64,000 nt of DNA from Pancytospora philotis (lineage: Eukaryota; Microsporidia). The position numbers were made by a program, and so were the translations under genes. The notes below the pieces were generated by a model. That model did no database searches and was not told the DNA's origin. It worked only from the letters and a program-made list of their open reading frames with translations. Positions 36,125-45,560 of the stretch are shown here, piece after piece. The stretch covers positions 62,001 through 126,000 of the forward strand of contig JALRLY010000275.1 in assembly GCA_023647555.1 (NCBI GenBank). The letters run 5' to 3'. Position 1 is the first letter of the stretch. The number at the start of each line of letters is the position of its first letter.

Positions 36125-37405
36125 ATGGAGTGCGTGGTGTGCTGCGAGCCGATGGAGCTCTGTGCGGAGTATAGCTGCTCGCACACGATCTGCCACAAGT
36201 GCGCCGCGAAGATGATCTTTCTGTACGCGGACAAGGCCTGTCCGCTCTGCCGCTCGGCCAAGGGCAAGCCGGTCTTCCGCGACGCTGCGGAGGCGGCGGG
36301 CGCGGCGCACGGCGGGCCGTCCGAGGACGACGATGCGGTGTACCGCGGCAGCGTGGTCAAGCGCCGGATCCGCTCGCTGCTGCTCAAGAAGTGCCGGACG
36401 TGCAAGGCGGTGTGCAAGGACAACGACGAGCTGATCGCGCACTACAAGGAGGCGCACGCGAAGCTGCTCTGCCCGGTGTGCATCCACCACAACCACCAGT
36501 TCTGGTTCGACCACGCGACGTACACGCCCGAGACGCTCGAGAAGCACAAGAACGGGCAGCTGGGCGAGGCGGGCTTCTACGGGCACACGTACTGCGTGCA
36601 CTGCAAGCAGCACTTCTACAACCGGGAGGAGGCGCGCAAGCACTGCCAGATGGAGCACCAGCTGTGCACGGTGTGCGACCTGCTCGGCGTGAAGTGCCAG
36701 TTCTACCGCAACTTCAAGGAGCTTGAGGAGCACTACCGCGCGAAGCACTATTGCTGCACGGACAGCGTGTGCGCGAAGAACCTGTGCTACGTGTACGCGT
36801 ACAAGAGCGAGCTGTGGACGCACTGCCTCACGCAGCACTCGCTGGAGATCCAGCTTGCGGACATCCAGCTCTCGGCGCGGCCGAACCCGCCCGTGTGCTC
36901 GATCGGCGAGGTCGAGGAGGCCGATCCGAACGGCCTGTACCGGCAGAACCCGAACATCGTGACGCCGCTCATCAACCAGCCGTACTTCCCGTCGTTCAAC
37001 TCGACCGAGGCCGTGCCCAGCTTCATGGACCGGCAGATCCTGGCGCAGAGCGCGCAGGCCAAGAACAGCCGGCTGCAGCAGATCCGCTACTTCACGAAGG
37101 TGTTCTGCGAGGAGATCAACGCATCCATCGAGCGCTACATCGACGGGATCAAGGACTTCGCCACGCTGAAGTCGGAAATAGAGTCGGCGGTGGGGAGCCA
37201 GGTGACGCTTAAGATCCTGGAGACCGTGCCCTTCCTGCACCGCTCCAAGGAGATCAAGGACTGCCTGGTGGCCTACCGCAAGGAGGTGATGTTCCCGTCC
37301 TTCACGAAGGCCCCGGCGGACGCGAAGGGCGTGGGCACCAAGCGGAAGGCCGCGAACAAGCTGCCCACGGGCTTCAAGATCCTCGACGTGTCGAAGAAGA
37401 GATAG
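36125..37405 (+). CDS. HEL2: RING and zinc-finger E3 ligase, Hel2/ZNF598-like
   Basis: A 426-residue protein. N-terminal RING C-x2-C-x11-C-x-H-x2-C-x2-C...CPLC (residues 3-46), then a run of C2H2-type fingers (about 90-250) including CRTCKAVC, CPVC-H, YCVHCKQHF and CTVCD. This is the layout of Hel2/ZNF598, the E3 that ubiquitylates collided ribosomes in quality control. The C-terminal half is shorter than in yeast Hel2 and ends basic. AAAAAATTTACAGGAGCCC precedes the ATG. Confidence 0.87.
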   Translation: MECVVCCEPMELCAEYSCSHTICHKCAAKMIFLYADKACPLCRSAKGKPVFRDAAEAAGAAHGGPSEDDDAVYRGSVVKRRIRSLLLKKCRTCKAVCKDNDELIAHYKEAHAKLLCPVCIHHNHQFWFDHATYTPETLEKHKNGQLGEAGFYGHTYCVHCKQHFYNREEARKHCQMEHQLCTVCDLLGVKCQFYRNFKELEEHYRAKHYCCTDSVCAKNLCYVYAYKSELWTHCLTQHSLEIQLADIQLSARPNPPVCSIGEVEEADPNGLYRQNPNIVTPLINQPYFPSFNSTEAVPSFMDRQILAQSAQAKNSRLQQIRYFTKVFCEEINASIERYIDGIKDFATLKSEIESAVGSQVTLKILETVPFLHRSKEIKDCLVAYRKEVMFPSFTKAPADAKGVGTKRKAANKLPTGFKILDVSKKR

Positions 37406-37854
37406 GGAACGAACGGTCCGTTTTGTGCAGGCGTGCGATGTTAAATATTTTATACATTTACTCCTTAGCCCAATAAACTTTTAGAATGACAGCTTTGTTG
37501 GTGCTGAACGCCATAAATGGCACAAGATGGCTTCTATTGAAAGGCGTTGCAGTGCATAAATTCTATTCAGTGCCGCTCTCTCTGGTGTTTTAACGTGCCT
37601 GCTTGGCATTTGGTGGCCCGCGCATAAAGCCTGGCTCATACACGAATTGCTGTGCGCGCGTGTTGCATAGAAACAAAACATTCAGTATGGCTCACAATCA
37701 GCGGGCAGCCTTAGTGCATGCCTCAGGGCACAGTAAAGCAGAAACAAACAGAATATGATACGGCAATGCCGAGAACAAAAGCATCTGCGTACACCTTGCA
37801 GTGTTTGGGCCTGCGCTGCAGCCCGTGTAAATAAATTTAAAAAATTGCCCTTCG
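37406..37854. other. Intergenic region, HEL2-like / PCM1
   Basis: About 450 bases with AT-rich ends; AAATTTAAAAAATTGCCC at about 37836-37853 is the start signal of the mutase. A 35-codon frame near 37486 lacks support. No RNA recognised. Confidence 0.5.
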
Positions 37855-39411
37855 ATGAAGCTGCCGCAGAAACAAACGCTAAATAGCAACCTGAACCGGC
37901 CGAGCGCCCCGAGCTATTACGGGACCGCAGGCTACCGCCTGAACACGGCCGACCTGAACAACGTGCTGTGCCGCGCCAGCTTTATAGCGTACGTGCGCTC
38001 CTCCACGTTCGCGGGCAAGTATATCGGCCTGTACATCACGGCGAGCCACAACCCGGTGGAGTACAACGGGATCAAGTTTATCGATTTCAACGGGAACATG
38101 CTGGACGAGGCGTGGGAGCAGAGCTCTGACGAGCTGGTGAACTGCGACAACGCTGATTTTATGCCGATGCTGAACCGGCTGTTCCGGCAGAACAGCAACA
38201 GCAGCGGGATGAACGACTCGATTTACGGGAACGTGATTATTGGGCGCGACACGCGCGAGTCTGGTGTGAGCATCACGGAGAACATTAAGAGCCTGCTTGG
38301 CGAGATGCGCTGCAACGTCTTCGACTACGGGGTGGTGACGTGCCCTGAGATGCACTACCTGATCAGGAAGAGCAACGAGGCCGGGGAGATGGTGCCCAAG
38401 GAGTCCTACATCAACCACCTGTACGGCTGCTACAGCGATCTGCGCGAGCTGACCGAGAACCAGCTTGAGACTGCCATCGACACTGCGAACGGCGTGGCTG
38501 GCGTAAAGATTGACGAGCTGATGAAGCTGGACAGCCGGCTGAGCCTGGAGGTGCTGAACGACCCTGAGAACGGTGTGCTCAACAAAAACTGCGGCGCGGA
38601 CTACGTGAAGGTGCACAAGACGCAGCCGCAGATAAAGAAGAGCAGCGGGGCTGTCGTGGCGAGCTTTGACGGCGACGTCGACCGCCTGATTTTCTTTGGG
38701 AGCGGCATGCGGCTGTTTGATGGCGACGCGCAGGCCGCGTACATCGTGCAGCACATCAAGGCGCTGGCCGACCAGGAGGGGATCGATGCGAGCTTCGGTG
38801 TGATTCTCAGCTTCTACTCCAACATGGGCGCGGTGGAGTATCTGCAGAAGAGCTTCAAGGTTGTGTTTGCGCAGACGGGCGTGAAGAACTTCGTGAGGGA
38901 GGCGCGCAACTTCGATGTTGGCGTTTACTACGAGCCGAATGGCCACGGTTCGGTGCACTTCTCCAAGGCGTTTGTGCGGCAGGTCCGCGCGATCAGCGCC
39001 GAGAAGCACCAGCTGAAGCTGCTGATCGAGATGTTTGATCCGTGCGTGGGCGATGCGCTCGCGAACTTCCTGGTATTCAAGGCGATCACGAAGAGCTTCG
39101 ACAGCTTCATCAAGTACAAGGAGAACTTCATCCGCCAGCTCACCGTCAAGATCAAGGACAAGAACCGGATCAAGACGGACCAGAACAACGTGGTCCTCGA
39201 GCCCGATATCCAGAAGGAGATCGACCAGGTGGTGAGCTCCTTCAAGGGCCGCGGGTTCGTGCGGCCGAGCGGTACTGAGGATCTGGTGCGTGTGTTTGCC
39301 GAGTGCTCGCAGGAGATGCAGTGCGACAAGCTTGCGCTCAACATCGCGCAGATCGTCTACGATAACTGCGACGGCATCGGGCCTTATCCCGAGATATCCT
39401 ACAACAACTGA
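37855..39411 (+). CDS. PCM1: Phosphoacetylglucosamine mutase (AGM1/PCM1)
   Basis: Interconverts GlcNAc-6-phosphate and GlcNAc-1-phosphate, a step toward UDP-GlcNAc and hence the chitin of the spore wall. 518 residues, full length for the family. Phosphoserine Ser64 in TASHNP, metal loop DGDVDR (near 278), sugar loop EPNGHGSVHF and phosphate-binding RPSGTED (near 478). The early active-site position marks the AGM1 type of alpha-D-phosphohexomutase. In a microsporidian it would support cell-wall formation. Confidence 0.94.
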   Translation: MKLPQKQTLNSNLNRPSAPSYYGTAGYRLNTADLNNVLCRASFIAYVRSSTFAGKYIGLYITASHNPVEYNGIKFIDFNGNMLDEAWEQSSDELVNCDNADFMPMLNRLFRQNSNSSGMNDSIYGNVIIGRDTRESGVSITENIKSLLGEMRCNVFDYGVVTCPEMHYLIRKSNEAGEMVPKESYINHLYGCYSDLRELTENQLETAIDTANGVAGVKIDELMKLDSRLSLEVLNDPENGVLNKNCGADYVKVHKTQPQIKKSSGAVVASFDGDVDRLIFFGSGMRLFDGDAQAAYIVQHIKALADQEGIDASFGVILSFYSNMGAVEYLQKSFKVVFAQTGVKNFVREARNFDVGVYYEPNGHGSVHFSKAFVRQVRAISAEKHQLKLLIEMFDPCVGDALANFLVFKAITKSFDSFIKYKENFIRQLTVKIKDKNRIKTDQNNVVLEPDIQKEIDQVVSSFKGRGFVRPSGTEDLVRVFAECSQEMQCDKLALNIAQIVYDNCDGIGPYPEISYNN

Positions 39412-39584
39412 TTAAATTGTTTCTTCTGAATGATTTATTATTGTAGGGCGATAAATGGCTATGCTATAGTGTATTAAGAGAAAAGTAAGACATAAATTGG
39501 GTTTATTTAAATAAGCTCGATCTATGCTGTAATTCGTAGCACCTCAACAACAGACATACATAAACTGCCTCACAGCATGAATTT

Positions 39585-39920
39585 TTAAACATCGTTCAGA
39601 TCCTCCTCGAACTTGAACTCCTCGCCCTCCTTAAAGGCGGGCATGCCGCGGTACGGACAGCCGCTGCAGCGAAACGCATCGCCGAGAGCGCAGCTCCCGC
39701 AGCCTCCTTTTTTGGGCTGGGCCGGCGGCGCTTGCTTGGAAAGGGAGCACGTGCAGTTGGCGCACTGGCGCTTCTGCACGCTGCGCTGCGCGGTATCCAC
39801 AAGCACCGCATCCTCGGGCTTGATCAGATTGGGCACGGCGGCCTTCCGCGGGTCGTTCTTCGCATGCATCGCCCTCCGGAGCAGCTCCTTGATATCCTTG
39901 CCGTCGGCACCGTCGCTCAT
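39585..39920 (-). CDS. DRE2: Dre2/anamorsin (CIAPIN1), C-terminal Fe-S domain only
   Basis: Electron-transfer Fe-S protein of the cytosolic Fe-S assembly pathway, partner of Tah18 (encoded at 56344-57780). The 111-residue product keeps KRQCANCTC and [26 protein letters not shown] of the CIAPIN1 domain, but the N-terminal methyltransferase-like domain is absent. The first Cys of the CX(9-11)CX2CXC motif also appears to be missing: no Cys precedes the CANCTC group. AAATTTGCCC directly precedes the ATG. Head-to-head with the Med7 gene. Confidence 0.92.
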   Translation of the reverse strand: MSDGADGKDIKELLRRAMHAKNDPRKAAVPNLIKPEDAVLVDTAQRSVQKRQCANCTCSLSKQAPPAQPKKGGCGSCALGDAFRCSGCPYRGMPAFKEGEEFKFEEDLNDV

Positions 39921-39930
39921 GGGCAAATTT
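39921..39930 (-). promoter_or_regulatory. Start signal of DRE2
   Basis: AAATTTGCCC on the minus strand, immediately before the ATG. It is one of the cleanest examples of the AAATTT plus CCC signal in this window. Confidence 0.75.
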
Positions 39931-40239
39931 TTGCGACCGGATTTACACTGGGATTAGCGATGCATATTAGCAATGCATAAGCGCAGCAGTGTTATTTGTT
40001 TGTTGCCAGATTTTAGTACTAGTAGTAGCATGTGTTGCAAGTGGCTAGATGTTTGCAGCATATCTGCGTGCCAAGCTATACCGGCGCAATATGACTACAC
40101 CACTTTCAGTATGAGCACTGCTTCATTGAACAGCCTCAGTTTGAAATACTGATGCACTACAGTAGTATGGTGATGCTACTTCTCTGAGGTATAGCACACT
40201 TCAGCATACGCTGATTAAAATTCTACACCCAGACAGCCC
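39931..40239. other. Divergent intergenic region DRE2 / MED7
   Basis: About 310 bases between divergent genes, AT-rich, without further open frames. AAAATTCTACACCC near 40216 is the weaker start signal of the Med7 gene. Confidence 0.5.
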
Positions 40240-40614
40240 ATGCACAGCGAGCCGTGGCCCGAGCCGCCCATGCACGACGCGGACAGCCCGCCGCCCGTGC
40301 CCGAGCGGTACTCGCTCTTCGGCGTGTGGTACAGGACCGTCGACGGCAACCCAGAAATCGACATGCCGCACGAGCCGCTCGACGCCGCGTGGCTGCGCCA
40401 GGCAGTCGTGGAGTCGTTCGATACGTTCGCGCATCTGGTCGAGGCGTTCGACCCGCAGTATCTGAACAGGCTGCGCGATCAGCACATAAAGATCAACGAG
40501 GCGCTGAACAAGGCGGCCAAGCACCGCGGCGACTGGGCGCTGCGCCAGGCGCGCCAGGAGCAGACCAAGATCAAGAGGGAGATTTACACCAAAATTAAGA
40601 GGATACTGGAGTAG
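40240..40614 (+). CDS. MED7: Mediator complex subunit 7
   Basis: Subunit of the Mediator middle module, linking activators to RNA polymerase II. 124 residues: a Pro-rich N-terminus (PEPP, SPPPVPERYSLFG) as in Med7, which binds the Med21/Med31 side, followed by helices with LRQAVVESFDTFAHLVE (family pattern L-x2-L-N-x-S-L-x2-FLELL) and a heptad helix (HIKINEALNKAAKHR... ARQEQ) matching the INEYRPHQARE region. It is about half the length of yeast Med7, mostly by loop loss. Confidence 0.8.
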   Translation: MHSEPWPEPPMHDADSPPPVPERYSLFGVWYRTVDGNPEIDMPHEPLDAAWLRQAVVESFDTFAHLVEAFDPQYLNRLRDQHIKINEALNKAAKHRGDWALRQARQEQTKIKREIYTKIKRILE

Positions 40615-40639
40615 CATATGGTTTCGCAATGCGGAAGTA

Positions 40640-40685
40640 ACAAGCCTGATTATTATAAGCCTGGCTATTATAAGCCTGAATATCG
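40640..40685. repeat. Short imperfect direct repeats
   Basis: Three copies of an AAGCCTG-containing unit (AACAAGCCTG, then TATTATAAGCCTG twice) lie between the Med7 and Msh2 genes. No function apparent. Confidence 0.6.
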
Positions 40686-40874
40686 GTAGTCGTATGCAGC
40701 TTGGCACTAAATAAACACAGTTGCGGGGTGTCATTTGAATAAAACTGCAATTTTGAGCACTATTCTGTTTATTCAGCACATTGTCTCTACTTCTCCGCGC
40801 AGGCCCCATGCCAGATTTTCACGCGCTCTTCATTTGCGATGGACCTCCGCCCGCTGAGCAGTTCCCGCGCATAA

Positions 40875-40885
40875 AAATTTACCCC
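40875..40885 (+). promoter_or_regulatory. Start signal of MSH2
   Basis: AAATTTACCCC immediately before the ATG at 40886. It decides between this ATG and an in-frame ATG at 40808. Confidence 0.7.
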
Positions 40886-43030
40886 ATGGACTCCGCCTTT
40901 ATACGTTTTTATGCAACGCTAAACCGCGGGAAGTTCAAGTATTTCGTAAGGGGCGACGCACTCTTCGTGTGCAAGGAGGATCTCAGGCTGCTCCCCGCCG
41001 CGCTCGTTCCTGCGGATGCGCAGCAGCGCGGGATGGCGAAGTTCAGCAGCCTGGACGCGGTCGTGCGCGACTGCCTGCTGAAGCACCGCGTGGCGGTCGA
41101 GGAGTACACGCAGCAGGCCGACGGCTCCTACCGGCTGACGCGGGCGGGGCATCCGAGCAGCCCGGGCGACTTCGCCGACGTGTGCCTCGGCGCCTCGCTC
41201 GAACCTGCGCTCTGCGCTGTGACGAGCAGCGACGGGCGCGTGGAGTTCTCCTACGTGAGCGGCGGCAAGATACTGAGCACCGCGTTCGCCGACGACGACC
41301 TGCACAGCAACCTCTATTCGCTCGTAAGCTCGAACAACTGCGTGGAGATGCTGCACCGGGACCCGCACCTCGAGAGGATCGCTCTGGGGTGGGGCGTAGC
41401 GAGCGTGCTTGTGGAGTGCCGGGAGACGGGCAGGGATGTCACGGCCCGGATGATCAGGGATTACCTCAAGAGAGACCTGCCGGCGGAGACCTTCACCAGG
41501 CAGGACTGCTGCCTGGTCGACATCCGCGACTACGACCTGGTCGACCACGGGCTGATGACTTCGCAGGGCTCGCGGCTGCTCAGCCAGTGGCTGCGCGCGC
41601 CGAGCACGAGCCTGGATGAGATCAACCGGCGGCTGGATTCTGTAGAGGTCTTTGCTGAGCTCGATCTGGAGCTGCGCGGCTGCTCCGACCTCAAGCGGCT
41701 CATCGTTCGTATCCTCAGCAGACGCATAACGCTGCAGGAGACTATCCGACTGTACCAGGCGCTGCAGGACATCCCAGAGTTTATTGCCAGGCTCGAGGCC
41801 GTACGCAGATCAGAGTCGAGCGGTACGGCGCAGGAGGCGCGCAAGCGGCAGATCCTTGCTGAGGACTTCGTGGAGCCGCTGCGCAGCGTCCACTCGGCCG
41901 CCGCGCCCTTCCTCGCCGAGGTCGAGGCGAAGCTCGACGTAGAGGCGGGCGGCGTGCGGCCGGGCCTTACCAAGCGCCTGGCGCAGCTCGAGGCGGAGCG
42001 CGCGGCGATCTACGACGAAATAGAAAACGAGTACCTAGTTTTAAAGAAGGTGCTGCCGCGCGCGAAGTACCAGGCGCGGGCCTGGAAGGTACCCCGCTCG
42101 GACTACACGCCAGAGCTGTTCGACAAGCAGCGGTACGTGGTGCTGTCGGTCGCAAAGACGGGCGTGACTTTCCTCACCGCCCGCCTTTCGAAGAGCAGAG
42201 ACGCCCTGGACAGCGCAGAGACGGCGCTCGTGCAGGAGCAGACGCAGATCTTCGAGACGGTCAGGTCGGGGATGCCCGCGCTGGTCGGCTCGCTGGAGGT
42301 GTACAACTTCACCATCGCGCTGATGGACATCTTCAAAACACTGTCGGCCAAATGCGCGCTCCCCGAGTACTCCAGGCCGGTGTTCAGCGACAGTGCCTAT
42401 TGCATAGAGGGCTTCTTCCACCCGCTGCTGGAGAACAGAGAGCCGATCCTCAACGATATCAGCTTCGGGGAGACGGGCGCCAAGCCGCACACGCTGTGCA
42501 TGCTCACCGGGCCCAACATGGGTGGCAAAAGCACCGTTCTGAAGGCGATCAGCACGATCAGTCTGTACGCCCAGATAGGCGCGTATGTACCCGCCCGGCG
42601 CGCAGTCCTTCCGGTCTTCGACAAAATATTTATGCGCATAGGCGCGAAGGACCACAGCGCGGCGGGCCTCTCAACCTTCATGGTCGAGATGCGCGACCTC
42701 TCCAAGATTCTGCGCACGGCCACCCCGCGCTCCCTAATCCTGATCGACGAGCTGGGGCGCGGCACCGCCGCGCTCGACGGGCTCGGGCTGGTTGCCGCAG
42801 TTAAGGAGCACCTCATCTCGCTCGGTGCCCACACCATCATGGCCACCCACTTCAGCGAGGTCGTGGGGAGCGACACAATGAACCTGCGGATGGGCGTCGC
42901 ACAGGGGAAGCTGATCTACAGGCTGCAGCCCGGGATTGCCGACTCATCCTTCGGGATCAATACTGCGGTGGCCGCTGGCTTTCCGAAGGAGGTCATTGAT
43001 AGCGCGATCCGGTACCTCGGCGATGCGTAA
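40886..43030 (+). CDS. MSH2: DNA mismatch repair protein Msh2
   Basis: MutS-family mismatch-recognition ATPase. 714 residues, shorter than yeast Msh2 (964). The N-terminus resembles the Msh2 mismatch domain start (F-x-RFY, then KFKYFVRGDALF). Lever/clamp helices span about 210-470. The ATPase has Walker A GPNMGGKST (near 543), STFMVEM, Walker B LILIDELGRGT and ATHFSEV. After GRGT the usual STYDG is AALDG, an unusual change. An in-frame ATG at 40808 exists but lies before the start signal. Msh2 is favoured over other MutS paralogues by the STFMVEM region. Confidence 0.9.
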   Translation: MDSAFIRFYATLNRGKFKYFVRGDALFVCKEDLRLLPAALVPADAQQRGMAKFSSLDAVVRDCLLKHRVAVEEYTQQADGSYRLTRAGHPSSPGDFADVCLGASLEPALCAVTSSDGRVEFSYVSGGKILSTAFADDDLHSNLYSLVSSNNCVEMLHRDPHLERIALGWGVASVLVECRETGRDVTARMIRDYLKRDLPAETFTRQDCCLVDIRDYDLVDHGLMTSQGSRLLSQWLRAPSTSLDEINRRLDSVEVFAELDLELRGCSDLKRLIVRILSRRITLQETIRLYQALQDIPEFIARLEAVRRSESSGTAQEARKRQILAEDFVEPLRSVHSAAAPFLAEVEAKLDVEAGGVRPGLTKRLAQLEAERAAIYDEIENEYLVLKKVLPRAKYQARAWKVPRSDYTPELFDKQRYVVLSVAKTGVTFLTARLSKSRDALDSAETALVQEQTQIFETVRSGMPALVGSLEVYNFTIALMDIFKTLSAKCALPEYSRPVFSDSAYCIEGFFHPLLENREPILNDISFGETGAKPHTLCMLTGPNMGGKSTVLKAISTISLYAQIGAYVPARRAVLPVFDKIFMRIGAKDHSAAGLSTFMVEMRDLSKILRTATPRSLILIDELGRGTAALDGLGLVAAVKEHLISLGAHTIMATHFSEVVGSDTMNLRMGVAQGKLIYRLQPGIADSSFGINTAVAAGFPKEVIDSAIRYLGDA

Positions 43031-43425
43031 GGAGCTGCAGCTTGTCTGCCACAGTGGTGCGATTCTCAAGGCAACAGGAAATAGACATTGGATTAAGCAG
43101 CAATAAAAGTATTCATTGATTGTGTGTTATTTTTTCGGTGCTGTCCTGTCTTCTTTTGAAGTAAGACCAGAGCATATATGCTAAACGTGTAGCATCTGAG
43201 TGTATTGCCCAAGCTCTCGAGTTCATATGCACTATCTACGCTAATCTTCTGCCTGCATAGACGAGCACTGTTAATATTTAATTGATCCTGCCATCGCACA
43301 TCAATTGCATCACCCAATCTATCAAGTTATTGTTTGAATTGAACATCGAGAATGCACTCTGCGCTGTGTTCTTTTAATTTTCATCGGCGGCGGCTTCTTG
43401 CTGCGCACGTACCTGCCCCTGAGGT
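43031..43425. other. Intergenic region, MSH2 / homeodomain gene
   Basis: About 395 bases, AT-rich, with AATAAA near 43100 for the Msh2 transcript and TTAATTTTCATCGG near 43375 before the homeodomain gene. No gene seen. Confidence 0.5.
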
Positions 43426-43821
43426 ATGACGCTGGAGAATGACAACCGTCGGGCCGAAGAACGCGAGCTGGAGGCCGCGCTGGGCATCCTAAAACTCAGG
43501 CACGGGCCGCAGCAGCCCGCAAACTGGTACGAGAAGATCAAGAAAACGCCGTTCCAGACGCAGGTCCTGCGCGAGGTCTTCAAGGCCACGCAATTCCCAA
43601 CGCCTGGAACGCGCCGAGACCTGGCGCTGCTGCTTGCCATCCCGCAGCGGTGCATACAGATATGGTTCCAGAACGCGCGCCAGGCGGGGCGGCGCGGGCG
43701 CAGCATCGGCAGCGAGAATGACAGTGCAGAGACGATTGACAGCGCCGAGGATATCACCACGGGCAGGCTGCTGTCTATAATCGAGGCGGTGCGCGCTGCA
43801 CTGCCGCGTGGATGTGAATAA
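43426..43821 (+). CDS. Homeodomain transcription factor
   Basis: A 131-residue protein with a homeodomain at about residues 38-96: F-Q-T-Q-V-L-x2-F (helix 1) and the recognition helix with IQIWFQNARQ, ending in Arg-rich basic residues. The N-terminus is acidic/helical and the C-terminus Asp/Glu/Ser-rich. Such small one-homeodomain proteins are known in microsporidia; target genes are unknown. Convergent with the forkhead gene. Confidence 0.88.
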   Translation: MTLENDNRRAEERELEAALGILKLRHGPQQPANWYEKIKKTPFQTQVLREVFKATQFPTPGTRRDLALLLAIPQRCIQIWFQNARQAGRRGRSIGSENDSAETIDSAEDITTGRLLSIIEAVRAALPRGCE

Positions 43822-43882
43822 ATACATGTTTTTCTAGTATTTAAGCAACACACCTGCGCTTTTTACATAAAGCGAATTGGTT

Positions 43883-43914
43883 ATAGGCTGAGATGAACAT
43901 AGGCTGAGATGAAC
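43883..43914. repeat. 16-bp tandem duplication
   Basis: ATAGGCTGAGATGAAC occurs twice without spacing in the spacer between the convergent homeodomain and forkhead genes. Likely a recent slippage duplication. Confidence 0.85.
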
Positions 43915-44139
43915 ATATAGCATCTGCAACCGCCCGTTGGAACTTTCTATGGCCAATTGCGCATCGTCATGGTAATGCAAATTTTTTGTACCCATCGGCG
44001 TCGGTCAGCCAGGTCTGCGCTATTAAAAATTTTGCGCTGTGTTTCGTTGATAAATGCTATCACACAAAAATATCGGTCTGCACCGACAGAGCTGGCGGCG
44101 CCAGGGCAAGAAACTGGCTGTGCATTTACAATTTATCTA
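43915..44139. other. Orphan start-like signals between two convergent genes
   Basis: AAATTTTTTGTACCC at 43979-43993 is a full start-like signal on the plus strand but is followed by ATC. A second AAATTTTG stands near 44027-44034, before an ATG at 44054 that opens only 44 codons into the forkhead 3' end. On the minus strand AAATTTGCATTACC precedes an ATG with seven codons. Possibly a small RNA or remains of a gene. Confidence 0.4.
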
Positions 44140-44793
<654 letters not shown>

Positions 44794-44811
44794 TCATCAC
44801 CCTGTGTCACC

Positions 44812-45117
44812 CTAATTAAAATCAGTTAATGTGGGCTGAACTATATCTTTGATTCTCGGTGCCGGCGGCTCTGGTGGCTCTGTCGAGCGCACGGGCTCCA
44901 TGAGCCAGCGGGGCGGGCTGTTTAACTCAGTACAGTAGTTTAGATCCCCAGCCGATGCGGCGTGCAACCTGCATTCAATTTTTTGCACTCGGACGCTACC
45001 GACCCCGGCTGATAAATCAAATACCTCATTAATTAAACTATGAGATGTACTAATGAAAAAGGGGCCGGGCAACAAACAAAGCAGAAGCTTGCCCACGGCC
45101 AGCACAACGGTCAGCAT
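44812..45117 (-). CDS. Possible small secreted or membrane protein (101 aa)
   Basis: Doubtful gene. An ATG opens a frame with a hydrophobic N-terminus (about residues 2-22, Val/Leu-rich) that could be a signal peptide or anchor, then a polar domain with two Cys and a Pro-rich region. No AAATTT signal before the ATG and AT-rich codon use. It lies 90 nt upstream of the forkhead gene on the same strand. Confidence 0.4.
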   Translation of the reverse strand: MLTVVLAVGKLLLCLLPGPFFISTSHSLINEVFDLSAGVGSVRVQKIECRLHAASAGDLNYCTELNSPPRWLMEPVRSTEPPEPPAPRIKDIVQPTLTDFN

Positions 45118-45560
45118 TCAGAGTGCTAGCAAGCTCTAAATGAAGAATGGCACGTAGAGTAGATGGAAGCTCTTCCCCAGTGCGAAGCTATGAAATTATG
45201 CAAAATTTGCATAACTCAAGTGATCGCTCTACATGATAACAGGCGCCGCTCTAATATCCAGCACGATTTAGGGCTGCAGTGCGCAGCTTTTATTTGGGCG
45301 CGCGCTGGATTTTATTGCTTATTGAGTATTTGAATATGAAGCTGCAACGGTCATAGATGTAGAATACTCAGCACGCTCTTCAGCAGCATTGCGTGAGGGC
45401 GCGCGCAAATAATAGTATAAAACTTAAATTTAAGTAATTACAATAAGATCAGGTTCAAAATACGAATGATTAATTTTGACTAGTGTAGACCCAAAGGTTG
45501 TAAATTATATGACTTTATTAAATAAACTAGGTATGTAGCGATGATGAGCCGTATGCTTCC
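45118..45560. other. AT-rich intergenic region
   Basis: About 440 bases, among the most AT-rich in the window, with AAATTTAAGTAATT and TTTATTAAATAAAC stretches. It probably contains the 3' end of the minus-strand gene that stops at 45561. No gene or RNA recognised. Confidence 0.5.

Noticed and set aside
36113..37240. 375-codon frame antisense to the Hel2-like gene
   Set aside because: Leu/Val/Arg/His-rich shadow; the sense strand has RING and zinc-finger cysteines in register.
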